Part shown: piece by piece, positions 43,381 to 53,317 of the stretch
Position numbering within the stretch: position 1 is the stretch's first letter
Layout of the letters: each line of letters begins with the position of its first letter
Source: Chloranthus sessilifolius
Lineage: Eukaryota > Streptophyta > Magnoliopsida > Chloranthales > Chloranthaceae
DNA: 64,000 nt
Assembly: GCA_021018995.1 (NCBI GenBank)
Contig: CM037598.1
Location: forward strand, 44,384,685-44,448,684
Direction of reading: 5' to 3'
The notes under the pieces: generated by a model
Database searches by the model: none
The model's input: only the letters and a program-made list of their open reading frames with translations
Told to the model about the DNA's origin: nothing
Position numbers and translations under genes: made by a program

Positions 43381-43990
43381 AACGGAGCCTATTTCGAAAG
43401 CACCTTATAGAATGGCTCCCGCTGAGTTAAAGGAATTGAAGGCACAACTACAAGAGCTTATGGACAAGGGGTTTGTTAGACCGAGCGTGTCTCCATGGGG
43501 AGCACCGGTCTTGTTTGTCAAGAAGAAAGATGGGTCAATACGGCTATGCATTGACTATCGGCAATTGAACAAACTCACTGAAGAACCGCTACCTTTGCCT
43601 AGAATAGACGATCTATTCGACCAACCGCAAGGAGCAAGGTATTTTCTAAGATTGACCCGAGATCCGTATCATCGATGAGTTAAAGCTGAGGACATACAGA
43701 AGACAGCTTTCCGGACACGGTATGGACACTATGAATTCCTTGTGATGCCGTTTGGATTAACGAATGCTCCAGCGTCATTTATGGATCTGATGAACCGAGT
43801 GTTTAAACCACACTTGGACTCCTGCGTGGTAGTGTTCGTTGATGATATACTAATATACTCCAAATCCAAGATGAACACGAAGAACATTTGAGGATTGCTC
43901 TACGACGCCACGTGAACACCAATTGTACGCCAAGCTCAAGTGTGAGTTTTGGTTGGAAGAAGTTAGCTTTTGGGACATGTCGTCTCAAAG
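43381..43990 (+). pseudogene. C reverse transcriptase
   Basis: '[20 protein letters not shown]' at 43412, '[20 protein letters not shown]' and '[10 protein letters not shown]' form the fingers. A frameshift follows at ~43660, then '[20 protein letters not shown]' (43720) and the catalytic box '[13 protein letters not shown]' (43830). The thumb is broken by another shift near 43880. The YVDD box reads FVDD with both aspartates kept, usual for chromoviruses. Confidence 0.9.
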
Positions 43991-44860
43991 CACGGTGTCA
44001 CCAGTAGATCCAAAGAAAGATAGAAGCGAATTAAATGGGAGCAACCAAAAACAAAGGACCGATGTCCAAGTTTTCGGGCTTAGCGTGCTATTATCGACGT
44101 TTCGTTGAGGGGTTTTCAAAGATATCGGGACCTCTCACAAAGCTGACACGTAAAGATTCAAGGTTTGAGTGGAGTGAGGCATGCGAGAAGAGTTTTCAAG
44201 AACTCAAAACGAGACTCACTTCTCCAAAGGTTAGCGATTCCTTCAGAAAGGAGGATACGCCGGTAATAAATGACGCGTCATACAATGGCCTTGGTTGTGT
44301 GCTCAACCAACACAAGAAGGTGATAGCTTACGGATCAAGACAGTTGAAAGAACACGAGAAAAATTACCCGACTCATGACTTAGAACTAGCAGCAATCATT
44401 TTTGCGCTAAAGATTTGGAGACATTACTTGTATGGTGAGACATTTGAAAATTTCACCGATCATAAGAGCCTCCGATATCTGTTTACACAGAAAGAACTCA
44501 ACATGAGACAGCGCAGATGGATAGAATTCCTCAAGGACTACGATTGCTCTATACAATACCATCCAGGCAAGGCGAATGTAGTAGCCGATGCATTGAGTCG
44601 AAAGGGTTCAGCTCAGTTAGCTTCTTTGATTTTGGGTATGCACCGATGGAAATTATTGGAAGACCTGGCACTCTATGATGCGAACATTGAGTCAAAGGAC
44701 ACTGGATCCTTTTTGGCTAACATATCAGTAAAGCCAGTGATATTTGAACATATCCATGATCTACAGATGAAAGATCCAGCATTGATAAAGATTCATCAAG
44801 ACGTGAGTGAAGGCATCAGGTCGGACTTCTCAGTAAAAGAAGATGGTTCTTTGTTGTTTA
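43991..44860 (+). pseudogene. C RNase H (with end of the connection)
   Basis: The open frame from 44035 reads '[20 protein letters not shown]' (connection), then '[12 protein letters not shown]' with the first RNase H aspartate, '[20 protein letters not shown]' with the glutamate, '[10 protein letters not shown]' with the second aspartate and '[15 protein letters not shown]' with the last. All four acidic residues are present. This is the best-preserved enzyme in C and runs open into integrase until 45318. Confidence 0.92.
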
Positions 44861-46053
44861 CAGGTCGTCTATGCATTCCGGACAATGCCGACCTAAGACG
44901 AACAATTCTTGATGAGGCTCATAAGTCAAATTATGCTATCCACCCTGGTAGCACCAAAATGTACCAAGATTTGAAAAAGAATTACTGGTGGAGAGGACTG
45001 AAACAAGACGTGGCCGAGTACGTGTCACGGTGTTTGACTTGTCAGCAAGTGAAGGTTGATCATAGACATCCTGCTGGACTATTGCAACCTTTACCAATAC
45101 CAGAATGGAAGTGGGAATCGATCTCGATGGATTTCATTGTTGGATTACCCCATCGCCAAGAGACACAATGCCATTTGGGTTGTCAGAGACCGATTGACCA
45201 AATCAAGACTTTTGCCGCATACAATACTACATATATACAAGAGAAGATTGTCGATTTATACATGAAGGAAATTGTAAGATTACATGGTATTCCAAGCAAA
45301 GATAGTTTCGGATCGTGATCCACTATATACGCCCAAGTTTTGGAAGAAATTTCAAGAAGGAATGGGAACACGACTAGACTTTAGTTCATTTCCATCCTCA
45401 AACCGATGGATGACAGAGAGCGAGTGAACTAAGTAATAGAAGACATGCTCAGAGCGTGCATGCTTGATATGCAAGGATACCGGGATGAGTATCTACCGAT
45501 GCTCGAAGTTCGCATATAATAAAGTTTTCAAACGAGCATTGGCATGGCACCGTATGAAGCTCAGATGGACGACGATGCAAGTCACCTCAATTGGGAGGAA
45601 ACAGTGAAAATTTGTATTAGGACCGAAACTACTTGAAGATAATGCTACCGTCGTCCAATTATCGTGAGAAAGGTTGAAGACAAAGATGAGTAGGCGTAAA
45701 AGTTACGCCGATATGAAGCGGACTAGTGTTGACTACAAAGTGGGCGAGCATGTGTTTGTGAAGGTGTCACCTATGAAAGGTGTAATGAGATTTGGCAAGA
45801 GAGGGAAGTTAAGTCCACGTTATGTTGGACCATTTGAAATTTTGGGACGAGTAGGTGAAGTTGCATATCGCATTGGTTTACCACCGCTATTTGATCGAGT
45901 ACATAATGTATTCCACATATCGATGCTCAGAAAGTATGTGAATGATCCGTCTCATGTGTTAGGAAAACAACCTATAGAGATGTGTGAGGACATGAGCATG
46001 ATAGAGGAACCAGTGGAGATCTTGGATCGTAAAGAACAAGTATCACAAGACTA
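44861..46053 (+). pseudogene. C integrase
   Basis: The zinc finger reads '[18 protein letters not shown]...' with CLTCQQVK (HHCC complete). The core has the first aspartate in '[10 protein letters not shown]' (45125). After a damaged stretch with a stop at 45316 comes '[13 protein letters not shown]' with the second aspartate in a shifted frame, then 'MTESE' with the third acidic residue at 45415. 45420-45670 is frameshifted. From 45674 a frame gives 'YKVGEHVFVKVSPMKGVMRF' and 'KLSPRYVGPFEILGRVG', the GPF module, and 'VFHISMLRKYVNDPSHVL'. Confidence 0.9.
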
Positions 46054-46166
46054 AAGTAATTCCCTTAGTGCTTGTTCGGTGGAACAATCATCCTAAAGAA
46101 GAGGCTACTTGGGAACGAGAGGCCGATGTGAGAGAACAATATCCGGCCTTGTTTCCAACGACGTGA
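46030..46166 (+). pseudogene. C chromodomain at the integrase C terminus
   Basis: After a one-base shift near 46050 the reading is 'KVIPLVLVRWNNHPKEEATW' followed by ERE and 'ADVREQYPALFPTT', with a stop at 46164-46166. VRW and EATWE are the conserved strand and helix of chromovirus chromodomains, which target integration to heterochromatin marks in studied members. Presence of this domain fixes C as a chromovirus. Confidence 0.85.
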
Positions 46167-46304
46167 GAATCCAATGTAAACCACAAATATGTGTGTGGAA
46201 TCTCCGCTGTATTAGTAATACAATGGAAATTTTGATCCAATCTGTCATAAATTGTCAAGAATAGTAAAAGAAACAAAGAGATTGAAATTCTGGAGAAATT
46301 GGAC

Positions 46305-46960
46305 AAAACCGATTAATCGAATTTCAAATCGATTAATCGATTTTGGAATTTCGATTAATCGATTTTGTTCGATTAGTCGACTGGCATGTGCCAGTGACTG
46401 GAAATGTGAAAGAGAGTTAGAATATACATAGAAGACCAAATTCGATTAATCGAATTGGACATTTCGATTAATCGATTTGGAATCAACAAGTCGATTTGGA
46501 CATTTCGATTAATCGAATTATATTTCGATTAATCGATTTACTTAAGAGATTTGAAGAAATTAAATACACAGAGACAATTTCGATTAATCGAAGATAGTTT
46601 CGATTAATCGATTTTGAGATTTCGATTAATCGAAATGAGTTTCGATTAATCGATTATTTAAAGAATTCTGGAAATTGAGAAGTTACCACACGATTTCGAT
46701 TAATCGAAGTGAAACTCGATTAATCGATTTTGGAATTTCGATTAATCGAAATGGATTTCGATTAATCGACTGGCTCGCGCCAGTGAGCTTAAAAATTTAA
46801 AATTTTAATTAGATACGATTTCGATTAATCGAAATAATTTCGATTAATCGAATTTGACTTTCGATTAATCGATTTTGGAAATCGATTAATCGATTTTACG
46901 CGGCTTAACCTAGTTTTGAATCTCGATTAATCGATTCTGAATTTCCATTAATCGAGCCGC
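46305..46960 (+). promoter_or_regulatory. Second TTTCGATTAATCGAAA array in C, downstream of pol (~22 sites)
   Basis: About twenty-two copies in 650 bases, of the same motif and spacing as in the LTR but not a copy of the LTR: the spacer sequences differ and the 'actgttcgaactgag' words of the LTR array are absent. Words such as 'ctggcatgtgccagtgac' and 'ctggctcgcgccagtgag' (46380, 46769) are a second, rarer palindrome. It ends just upstream of a TATA box (46964). Confidence 0.85.
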
Positions 46961-46963
46961 GGG

Positions 46964-46975
46964 CTATATATATAA
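46964..46975 (+). promoter_or_regulatory. TATA box of a presumed internal promoter in C
   Basis: CTATATATATAAG directly downstream of the palindrome array. The next ~215 bases look like a plant 5' UTR ('ctagggtttgcg', 'gtaaaccctaaattc', 'gaaaaccctagattt') and lead to the ATG at 47193. Promoter use is inferred. Confidence 0.6.
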
Positions 46976-47192
46976 GATTGGGGATTTTATTCCCCATTCG
47001 AAAAATTTTCTTGCTTTGGGGTTTTGGCGCTTCACCTTCTTCCTTCCTCTCCAACCAACCGAGCACTCTAGGGTTTGCGTTTTCAGTGGTTTCGGATCGG
47101 ATTCAACTACTATCGCATCCAAAACCCACGGTAAACCCTAAATTCGTATTTTCCTTTCAATTTCAGTTAGAAAACCCTAGATTTTTCCCAAT

Positions 47193-48772
47193 ATGCCGCC
47201 CAAAACCCGATTGTCTTCGAAGAAGGCAACTTCTAAACTTCCGGTACGGCGTAAGAACGCCGCACCACCACCACCTACCCCATCGCCGGTGAGGACTCCA
47301 TCACCGTCGGAATCGGAGACCACCTCCGGTTCGACGAGCGCGTCTACGCGCGAGTCTTCCCGCGAATCCACCCCCATGCCACCACCACCCACCAACGTGG
47401 AGCAACCAAACGAGTGGTGGGCTGCCAAGACCTTTGAGGTCGAATATACCATCGACCCTACCCTTTTCACCGATCCCGACGTACCGGGCGAGACCCAATG
47501 GGCTCAAAACTATATAAACAATGCCTCTGCAATCTTCTCAAACCAATCCGGGTTCCTACTACCCTAGATTGGTGAGATTATTCTACCAAGGGCTAACCAA
47601 TGGCCCTACCGACGACCGTGATCATCACCAAGATCGAGGGTCGCTCTACACGATCACGCCACATTCATGAGGTGCTCGAGTGCTACCTCGAGTTCACCCC
47701 GGAGACCACCCTATTCCCACCCTTTGTGGAAGACCCCCGATTTGAGGAAGTCATGACCCTCATGACAAATGGCAAGAAGGGGTCGGGCACTTCCATCAAG
47801 AGGGTCGATCTTCCACCCTACATGTGGATGCTCGACTCCATAATAAAATGCAACCTTTACCCGATGCGCCACGACACGGAGCGCGTGGACAAAGTGCAAC
47901 ATGCACTTTACGCGGCCTTCAGGGCCGATGGTTTGATGCTACCAAGGTCATCCTAGAAGGGATGAGGTACATCAAGGGCAAATTGATGAAGGGCAATATG
48001 AGGCCCAAGGAAAGATGCCCTATGCTCGGCTCATCTCGAGCATGTTGGAGTGCTACTCCAACGAGACACCTACACCATCTCACCTCACGAGGAGAGGGCT
48101 ACGGATCGCTGCGGAAGACGCTCACAAGTCTTCATGGACCGCTAAAAGCGACCCTACCAGCCTCCGGGTCCCGCCTCCCGCCTCAAAGCAGAAGAAAGAG
48201 CAAAGCAGCCACCACCCACCACCCCACCACTCAAGAAGCAGACCCACACCCCGCCTCGCCGACGAGCCGAGTCAGTGGGAGGGCTACTTCCTGCACACCA
48301 CAGAACACCCACACCACTGCCCACTGCACCATGACTCCTACCTCATCCATCACTGGCCAAGGCCCATCCGGCCCTACCATAGAGGACGGTTGGCTGTAAT
48401 GGAAGCGAATAACTAGAGGATGAACAGAGAATTGATTTCATGTTTCACACCCTCCAGTTCATCTACCCCCACACCTACATGGATATGCTGGCCCGCGAAG
48501 AAGAATGGACCGCCGGCACCACAGCCTTTCATCAGGGCCCGGTCTTTAAGACACAATTACATGACGCGGGTGCCTCTACATCCACCGCCGTTCCACCTAC
48601 CGACGCGCCGCAGCCACCTCCGACTACCCAGATACCACCATTGCCACCACCGCCGCCACAACACAACACCACCACCACGACCGAGGAGCTCGCTCAGACT
48701 CAACCGCATCGAGGGAGACAAATGATTTTTGATTATTTTGTTGTTTATCATTTTGATTGTATACATGTATAG
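47193..48772 (+). pseudogene. C extra 3' ORF: 'putative plant transposon protein'-like, frameshifted
   Basis: Between chromodomain and 3' LTR, in sense. The start MPPKTRLSSKKATSKLPVRR (47193) is basic. A Pro/Ser/Thr-rich linker follows, then 'NEWWAAKTFEVEYTID' and a globular part (47600-47956) with 'KIEGRSTRSRHIHEVLECY', 'FVEDPRFEEVMTLM', 'YMWMLDSIIKCNLYPMRHD' and 'HALYAAFRADGLMLP'. After more shifts the tail (48440-48772) gives 'YMDMLAREEEWTAG' and a Pro/Thr-rich end. The globular part resembles, from memory, a domain of unknown function carried by plant retroelements downstream of pol. The fragment at 53037-53317 is a homologue in this window. It is not an envelope protein by sequence: no signal peptide or membrane segment is seen. 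At least three frame breaks. Confidence 0.7.
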
Positions 48773-49037
48773 TTTTGTACGCCAACTTATGTATATGCTT
48801 TCAATTACTAATACAAATGAAATTTTTGGACGTAAATGAAAAGTATTTATGAAAAGTTTGGTTGTCTACAGAGTTGTATCGTGTAATTGCAAGTTTCATT
48901 TAAATTCCCACTTTACTCGTAACTAGCAGTACCTCAACGCGTCTAAGTCGAATAATCCACCTCACCTCAGAGTGTGGGGGGGGGGGTTGAGATCAGACCA
49001 CCACACCTTTGGGTGATTTTCGAGGACGAAAATTCCC
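48773..49037 (+). other. C 3' untranslated region
   Basis: AT-rich, no ORF. It contains a run of ten G (48976-48985) and ends with 'tttcgaggacgaaaa' just upstream of the polypurine tract. Confidence 0.7.
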
Positions 49038-49050
49038 AAAGGGGGGGGGA
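49038..49050 (+). other. Polypurine tract of C
   Basis: AAAGGGGGGGGGA directly before the 3' LTR start TGTAATAACCC. Confidence 0.9.
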
Positions 49051-51693
49051 TGTAATAACCCAAAAGACGTCAAATGAGGACCTCGGGATCCGTGCCCGAT
49101 TGGTCCTAGGTTTGACCATGAGATAGTTTATTGATAAACTTATGGTGAGATGAGCGAATGTGATGTGTGAACCAGTGTAAAAGAGTGGAGAGATAGAGGA
49201 GTGTGTAGAGTGGCATACACTGATGAGTGTGTATGTGCTCCACACCGAGAAAAGAGATAAGATAAAAAGGGTTGAAAACCCTAACTTTCATGTTTTGGTG
49301 GTTGAGAGAAGTAAAGAAGAGAGAGAAAGAGAGAGGAGTAAGAGAGGAGTTATTGTGGGTGATTGGAAGAAGGATTCAAGCATTAAAGAGGCCGGATTTG
49401 ACGCAAGGAATCCGTTAGAAACCAAAGCTGGAACCCTAGCCTTCCAACCCTAGATTTGAAATCAACTTGAGAGCTATTCAAGGTAAATTTTTTTGTAAAT
49501 AAGATGCATGGATTATAGGGGTTAAGTTGCAGTAAAATGTGGGTTAAATCATAGGATAATGGCTTAGAAAAATAGAAGAAAAAGTATGGAAAAAGATTGG
49601 GAAGAACAGCTCGAAAAGGGCTGAATCTGACAATTTCGATTAATCGAAATTGGGTTTCGATTAATCGAAATTGGCCAGGAAGTTGAAGGGTCGGAGAACC
49701 CCGATTTCGATTAATCGAATTGAATTTCGATTAATCGACTTTGGATTTCGATTAATCGATTTGGGAATCGATTAATCGACTGAGAACCTCCAGTGGACCC
49801 CAGGGGTTGAAGGAAATGACTTGAGGAAAAATCGACTAATCGAAATGGGATTTCGATTAATCGATTTTAGTTTTCGATTAATCGATTTGGAATCAATTAA
49901 TCAACTTGTGAAACTCAACTGTTCGAACTGAGGGTCTACTTTGCGAAAAGAAGGATTTCGATTAATCGAAATTGGATTCGATTAATCGAATGAAAACTCG
50001 ACTGTCAATAAAGGAATTGGCTTTGCGAAAAGAAGAATTTCGATTAATCGAAATTGGATTCGATTAATCGAATGAAAACTCGACTGTTCGAACTGAGAAT
50101 GGACTTTGAGAAAAGGAGAATTTCGATTAATCGAAATTGTTTCGATTAATCGATATTGACTTTCGATTAATCGATTTTGGAAATCGATTAATCGAATCAG
50201 ATTCGATTAATCGATTTTGGAATTCGATTAATCGACTGTAGTAAACTATGTTGACTTTTGGTTTGACTTTAAGATTCTTGAGGGATCTTATACCTTCTTT
50301 ATTGCATCCTTTGTGATGTGTTTCACCTGTGTTATGGTACCATAGGTGATACGTGTGGACTAATGCACAAGGAGTCACGTGGGACCTTGATGCATTGATC
50401 AAGTGGAGACCTAAGGTAGGGAACACCTTGAACATGTACCTTATTTTACAAGAGCATGTATGTAGTGATATAAATTTCCATTCAAATATTTTTACTGCTT
50501 AAAGAATTGTGAAAAGTGTGTGTGTGTGATATTCATAAGAGTAAACTAATGAGCCATCCCCAGGGGATGAAGAAGTAAAGAGAAAAGAGCATCAGGTGTG
50601 ATGCAAGTAAATGGATACATCCCAGGGAGGTATCCAAGGATTGAATCATGCTTGATAGGGCCTAACTGATATAAGATAGCACACTTACACGGTGAATAAC
50701 TATATGTAAGGCACCGATATTTTTGTTATTTGAGGTTTGATAGGTTACCCCACCGACGTGGCGGGATATCCACGACTGACACGGCAGGATATTCGTGACC
50801 GATACGGCGGCGAAACCGTAGGCCAGTGCGGAGGCTTATCCGTACATAGTAAGCACACCCTGTGGGTGTTATGATGATGTGAACCGCCACCAATCCCTGT
50901 GAAAGGGGGTTGTACTATTAGTATTCCTGTGGGAATACATTTAAACTGCCTATATAGATGATTTAGATGAAGGTATCTCGTCAGGCTCGGCGCTATATTG
51001 CCTTTGTGGATTATTTAAGTTGAAGCTTGTTTTGCTTTAGGGCCTTTCACATCATTCTATGATTAACTAAAAGACATGAGTAATCTACCAAGAATTGAAG
51101 TGTTTTTAACTGCTTTTCATCAATAAATGCATGTAGACACATCATGGATGCATATCATAGAATACATGTGAGTTATATTTTATATGTTCAATTGTGTTCG
51201 CTCTATTGAGCTAGGATGTAGCTCACCCTATAGACTATACGCCGCAGTCCACTACTAGCACGCCGAGGCTTCAGTGGAGACGCCGACCTCGTGAGCCTGG
51301 ACTTCATGCGCGAGGAGTTAGAGCCACCTCCAGAGGACTTCTTCTAGAGGACTTCAGCGATTTTGAGGAGTTTTAGTCGGAGATTGTACGGCTTGGTATG
51401 TCAAGCCTGGTTTTTGATTAAACCTTGTGTATATGGATATCAGAGTATTCTTTTGGGCGAACCATCCATGATGATGGCTATCATCGATGGTTCGGATCGG
51501 TCCTCCCTTCATGCAGAGGCATGAGGGTAGAACTGTCTTTTGAGAAGTGTTTTTATGTAGATTTAAATTCCGCAAGATGTTCTTATTTATTTTATGCTTG
51601 ATATACCAGTGTTCCGTGCATAGTTGAGGGGCACGGTCAAGATGATCGTGCTGATGGCACGGGTTTCGGGGTGCCGAAATCCGGGCTGTCACA
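49051..51693 (+). repeat. C 3' LTR (2,643 bp)
   Basis: Starts TGTAATAACCCAAAAGACG and ends GGGCTGTCACA. The TCGATTAATCGA array at 49630-50240 is better preserved at its start than the 5' LTR array. Differences from the 5' LTR are mostly short indels and CTG/CAG-like word changes (e.g. 'ccctgtggga' against 'ccccagggga'). Confidence 0.95.
49630..50240 (+). promoter_or_regulatory. TTTCGATTAATCGAAA palindrome array, C 3' LTR (~20 sites)
   Basis: Homologous copy of 39110-39715. The first two sites are intact palindromes here and eroded there. Confidence 0.85.
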
Positions 51694-51698
51694 ATATT
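51694..51698. repeat. Target-site duplication ATATT, right copy (C)
   Basis: Identical to 38534-38538. Confidence 0.92.
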
Positions 51699-51782
51699 AG
51701 ACATGCTAGGTATAAGTATAGTAACCTGGGAACAAGTTGGAGGTTCAGAGCACGTCCTGGGGCTCACAAAAAACCAAAATTT

Positions 51783-51857
51783 CCTAGTGTGTATATTATA
51801 CACGCCAGGCAAAATTCTACCAGAATTTGCCTTAGCGTGTATATTATACACACTAGG
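51783..51857 (-). promoter_or_regulatory. Hairpin array in the B2 LTR (two units plus one split by C)
   Basis: GTGTATATTATACAC cores with 9-11 base arms. The third unit is the one interrupted by C; its halves are 'cctagcgtgtatatt' (ending at 38538) and 'agacatgctagg' (from 51699). Confidence 0.78.
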
Positions 51858-52231
51858 CAAAAATTCCTGCATTTTTGTCTAATTTTCAAACTATCATAAT
51901 GTTTGATATAAAACTCTGATTGAGGCGATTCTTAGCTCGTTGGAAAGATGAGAACATCCTCTTTCTAATGGTATATGATTCAGCTCTAGAAGAAGTCCCT
52001 ATAAATTTTGGCATTCCTCTTTCCAACCACTGTTCAAGAGGGTTCGAATCGGGCCTGGGAAGGGTTCTAATGGGTCTGGGAAAGTTAGGGTTGATTCTTA
52101 AGGGTTCGGGATGATTTCTAAGGCTTTTGGGATGATTCCTAAGGGTTTGAGAAATGCATTCGAAAGCTCGGGGGTACTCCCTTCTCGAAGTATGAGTCAA
52201 TCGGGCCTTGAGCCAAATTTGGGTGTCTACA

Positions 52232-53009
52232 CTTGGATATATAAACTACTCTAAACTATTTTTATCAGAAGAAAGCCCAACCTCAGTTGTCAATTGATGC
52301 TGAGAATCCTTCAATGAATTTATTCCTATGCCGAGCCCTCTTATTTATAAATCACAAGGGGTCGATTTATAGTGTTCTAATTCTAAGAAACTACTAAAAA
52401 TAAAAGATTCCTAATATAACTCTAATTCCTAATTTTATCTTCCTTGCTTTCAGTGGTTGATGCGCTTCTGGATATTCTCCTTAATTTCAGCAACCGAGAT
52501 CTTTAGGAATCTTTCTTCATCAATCTTCTCAGATCCATGATTTTCTCAACTTCTAATTCAAGATTTCTTTTATTTTGGTGCATGGTGGTGTGAATCTGCA
52601 CGTGATCAACAGCAATGAGAAGCTTCTATTTATGAAATTGTAAATCACAATTTCTCTCTTCTGTTATAGCTTTCTCTCTGGACAATTCTATATTACGATC
52701 AATCACTTTCTTTCTATATTACCTTTTGCTTTGAACGTCTTCTGAAGAATCATAAATTATGATTTCTTGCTTCTTTGGCTTCGTTCAATTATAAAGCACA
52801 TTTTCTTTGCTTTTAGCAATGTCGAATCGTTTTTCACGTTCAATCGTTTTTCTTATTGCTTTTTGAGTTCATCTTGATGAAGATTAACACTTTGATTCTC
52901 TTTTACTATTTATCCTCAATATTCACACATCATTTTCTTGTTAGTAGCAAACTGGGGTCTAGCATCACTAAGTTAAGGGTGGTAAAATGATATATTCTGT
53001 GACTGATCA
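52232..53009 (-). repeat. D3: 5' part of a D-family LTR, minus strand, cut by B2
   Basis: On the minus strand it starts TGATCAGTCACAGAATATATC at 53009 and matches D2 up to 'gagtagtttatat', where B2 inserted. It has a TATA box equivalent ('cttatttataaatc', ~52347) and palindromes ('gaaattgtaaatcacaattt', 'aatcataaattatgattt') at 52620-52870. The rest of D3 would lie beyond the lost end of B2. Confidence 0.85.
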
Positions 53010-53014
53010 ATATG

Positions 53015-53317
53015 CCTTTTTTATCAACATCTTCGAATGAGCGATGATCAGACGGAATTGGTGACCATGATCGATGGTCACGAATTTCAATTTGATTTGA
53101 GTGACATCTCTATCACAATGGGATGCCCATCAAGGTTTGACGATGATGGGACATTGTAACCCCCAAACCCTGAGAAAATACCCTTCAATGATATCGTTGC
53201 CCAAATGACACACGGGCGCACCGGCTCGAGATTGTCAGTTAAACGGGCATAGTTCCATGATTACATGTGGCCCCTAGATTTGATCTTTTGAAAAATTTTA
53301 TTCCCGATGGGACATGA
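53015..53317 (+). pseudogene. Fragment of a retroelement 3' ORF, homologous to that of C
   Basis: From ATG at 53037: MSDDQTELVTMIDGHEFQFD, 'LSDISITMGCPSRFDDDG', a stop at 53157, 'IPFNDIVAQMTHGRTGSRLS', a second stop, 'FHDYMWPLDLIF', a third stop and 'KILFPMGHD' at the cut by E2. YMWxLDxI...L(Y/F)PMxHD and the upstream IxG...I pattern match the globular part of the C ORF, and the spacing is similar. The parent element is unknown: the D3 LTR on its left is in the other orientation. It has three in-frame stops and is truncated on both sides. Confidence 0.65.

Larger units (their letters stand above)
38539..51693 (+). mobile_element. C: full-length Tekay/Del-type chromovirus (13,155 bp) with an extra 3' ORF
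   Basis: LTRs 38539-41160 and 49051-51693, tRNA-Met primer site, gag with CCHC knuckles, protease, reverse transcriptase with [10 protein letters not shown], RNase H, integrase with GPF module and a C-terminal chromodomain. A 2.9-kb post-pol region then carries a dense palindrome array, a TATA box and an extra ORF, followed by a polypurine tract. Perfect ATATT target duplication. Chromodomain plus long LTRs place it in the Tekay/Del clade. All coding parts have frameshifts. It inserted into the B2 LTR. Confidence 0.95.
21894..52231 (-). mobile_element. B2: second B-family element, interrupted by A3 and C, 3' truncated
   Basis: Minus-strand element: LTR outer end at 52231 (TGTAGACACCCAAATTTGG), LTR split by C (38539-51693), leader split by A3 (24212-36325), gag from 24145 down to 21894, where it breaks at block G. 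Removing A3 and C leaves about 5 kb that is collinear with B1. The LTR pieces (52231-51694 and 38538 to about 37487) sum to ~1.58 kb against 1.57 kb in B1. It inserted into the D3 LTR. Nothing downstream of gag survives. Confidence 0.88.
51694..52231 (-). repeat. B2 5' LTR, outer part (5' portion)
   Basis: On the minus strand it starts TGTAGACACCCAAATTTGG at 52231. It contains two complete hairpin units (51783-51809 and 51831-51857) and the right half of the unit split by C. A run of 'aagggttcgggatgatttc'-like phrases at 52040-52160 corresponds to the repeated 'gaacccttaggaa' phrases of B1. Confidence 0.88.

Noticed and set aside
46305..46960. Centromeric or telomeric satellite
   Set aside because: Same motif occurs only in the LTRs and post-pol part of one element here; spacing is irregular and not a monomer-type satellite.
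47193..48772. Envelope gene in element C
   Set aside because: No signal peptide, transmembrane segment or furin-like site; basic and Pro-rich composition with a globular domain of another type.
10289..52231. B1 and B2 as the two LTR ends of one element
   Set aside because: They are in opposite orientation, both have leader and gag, and both are 5' ends; they are two separate insertions.
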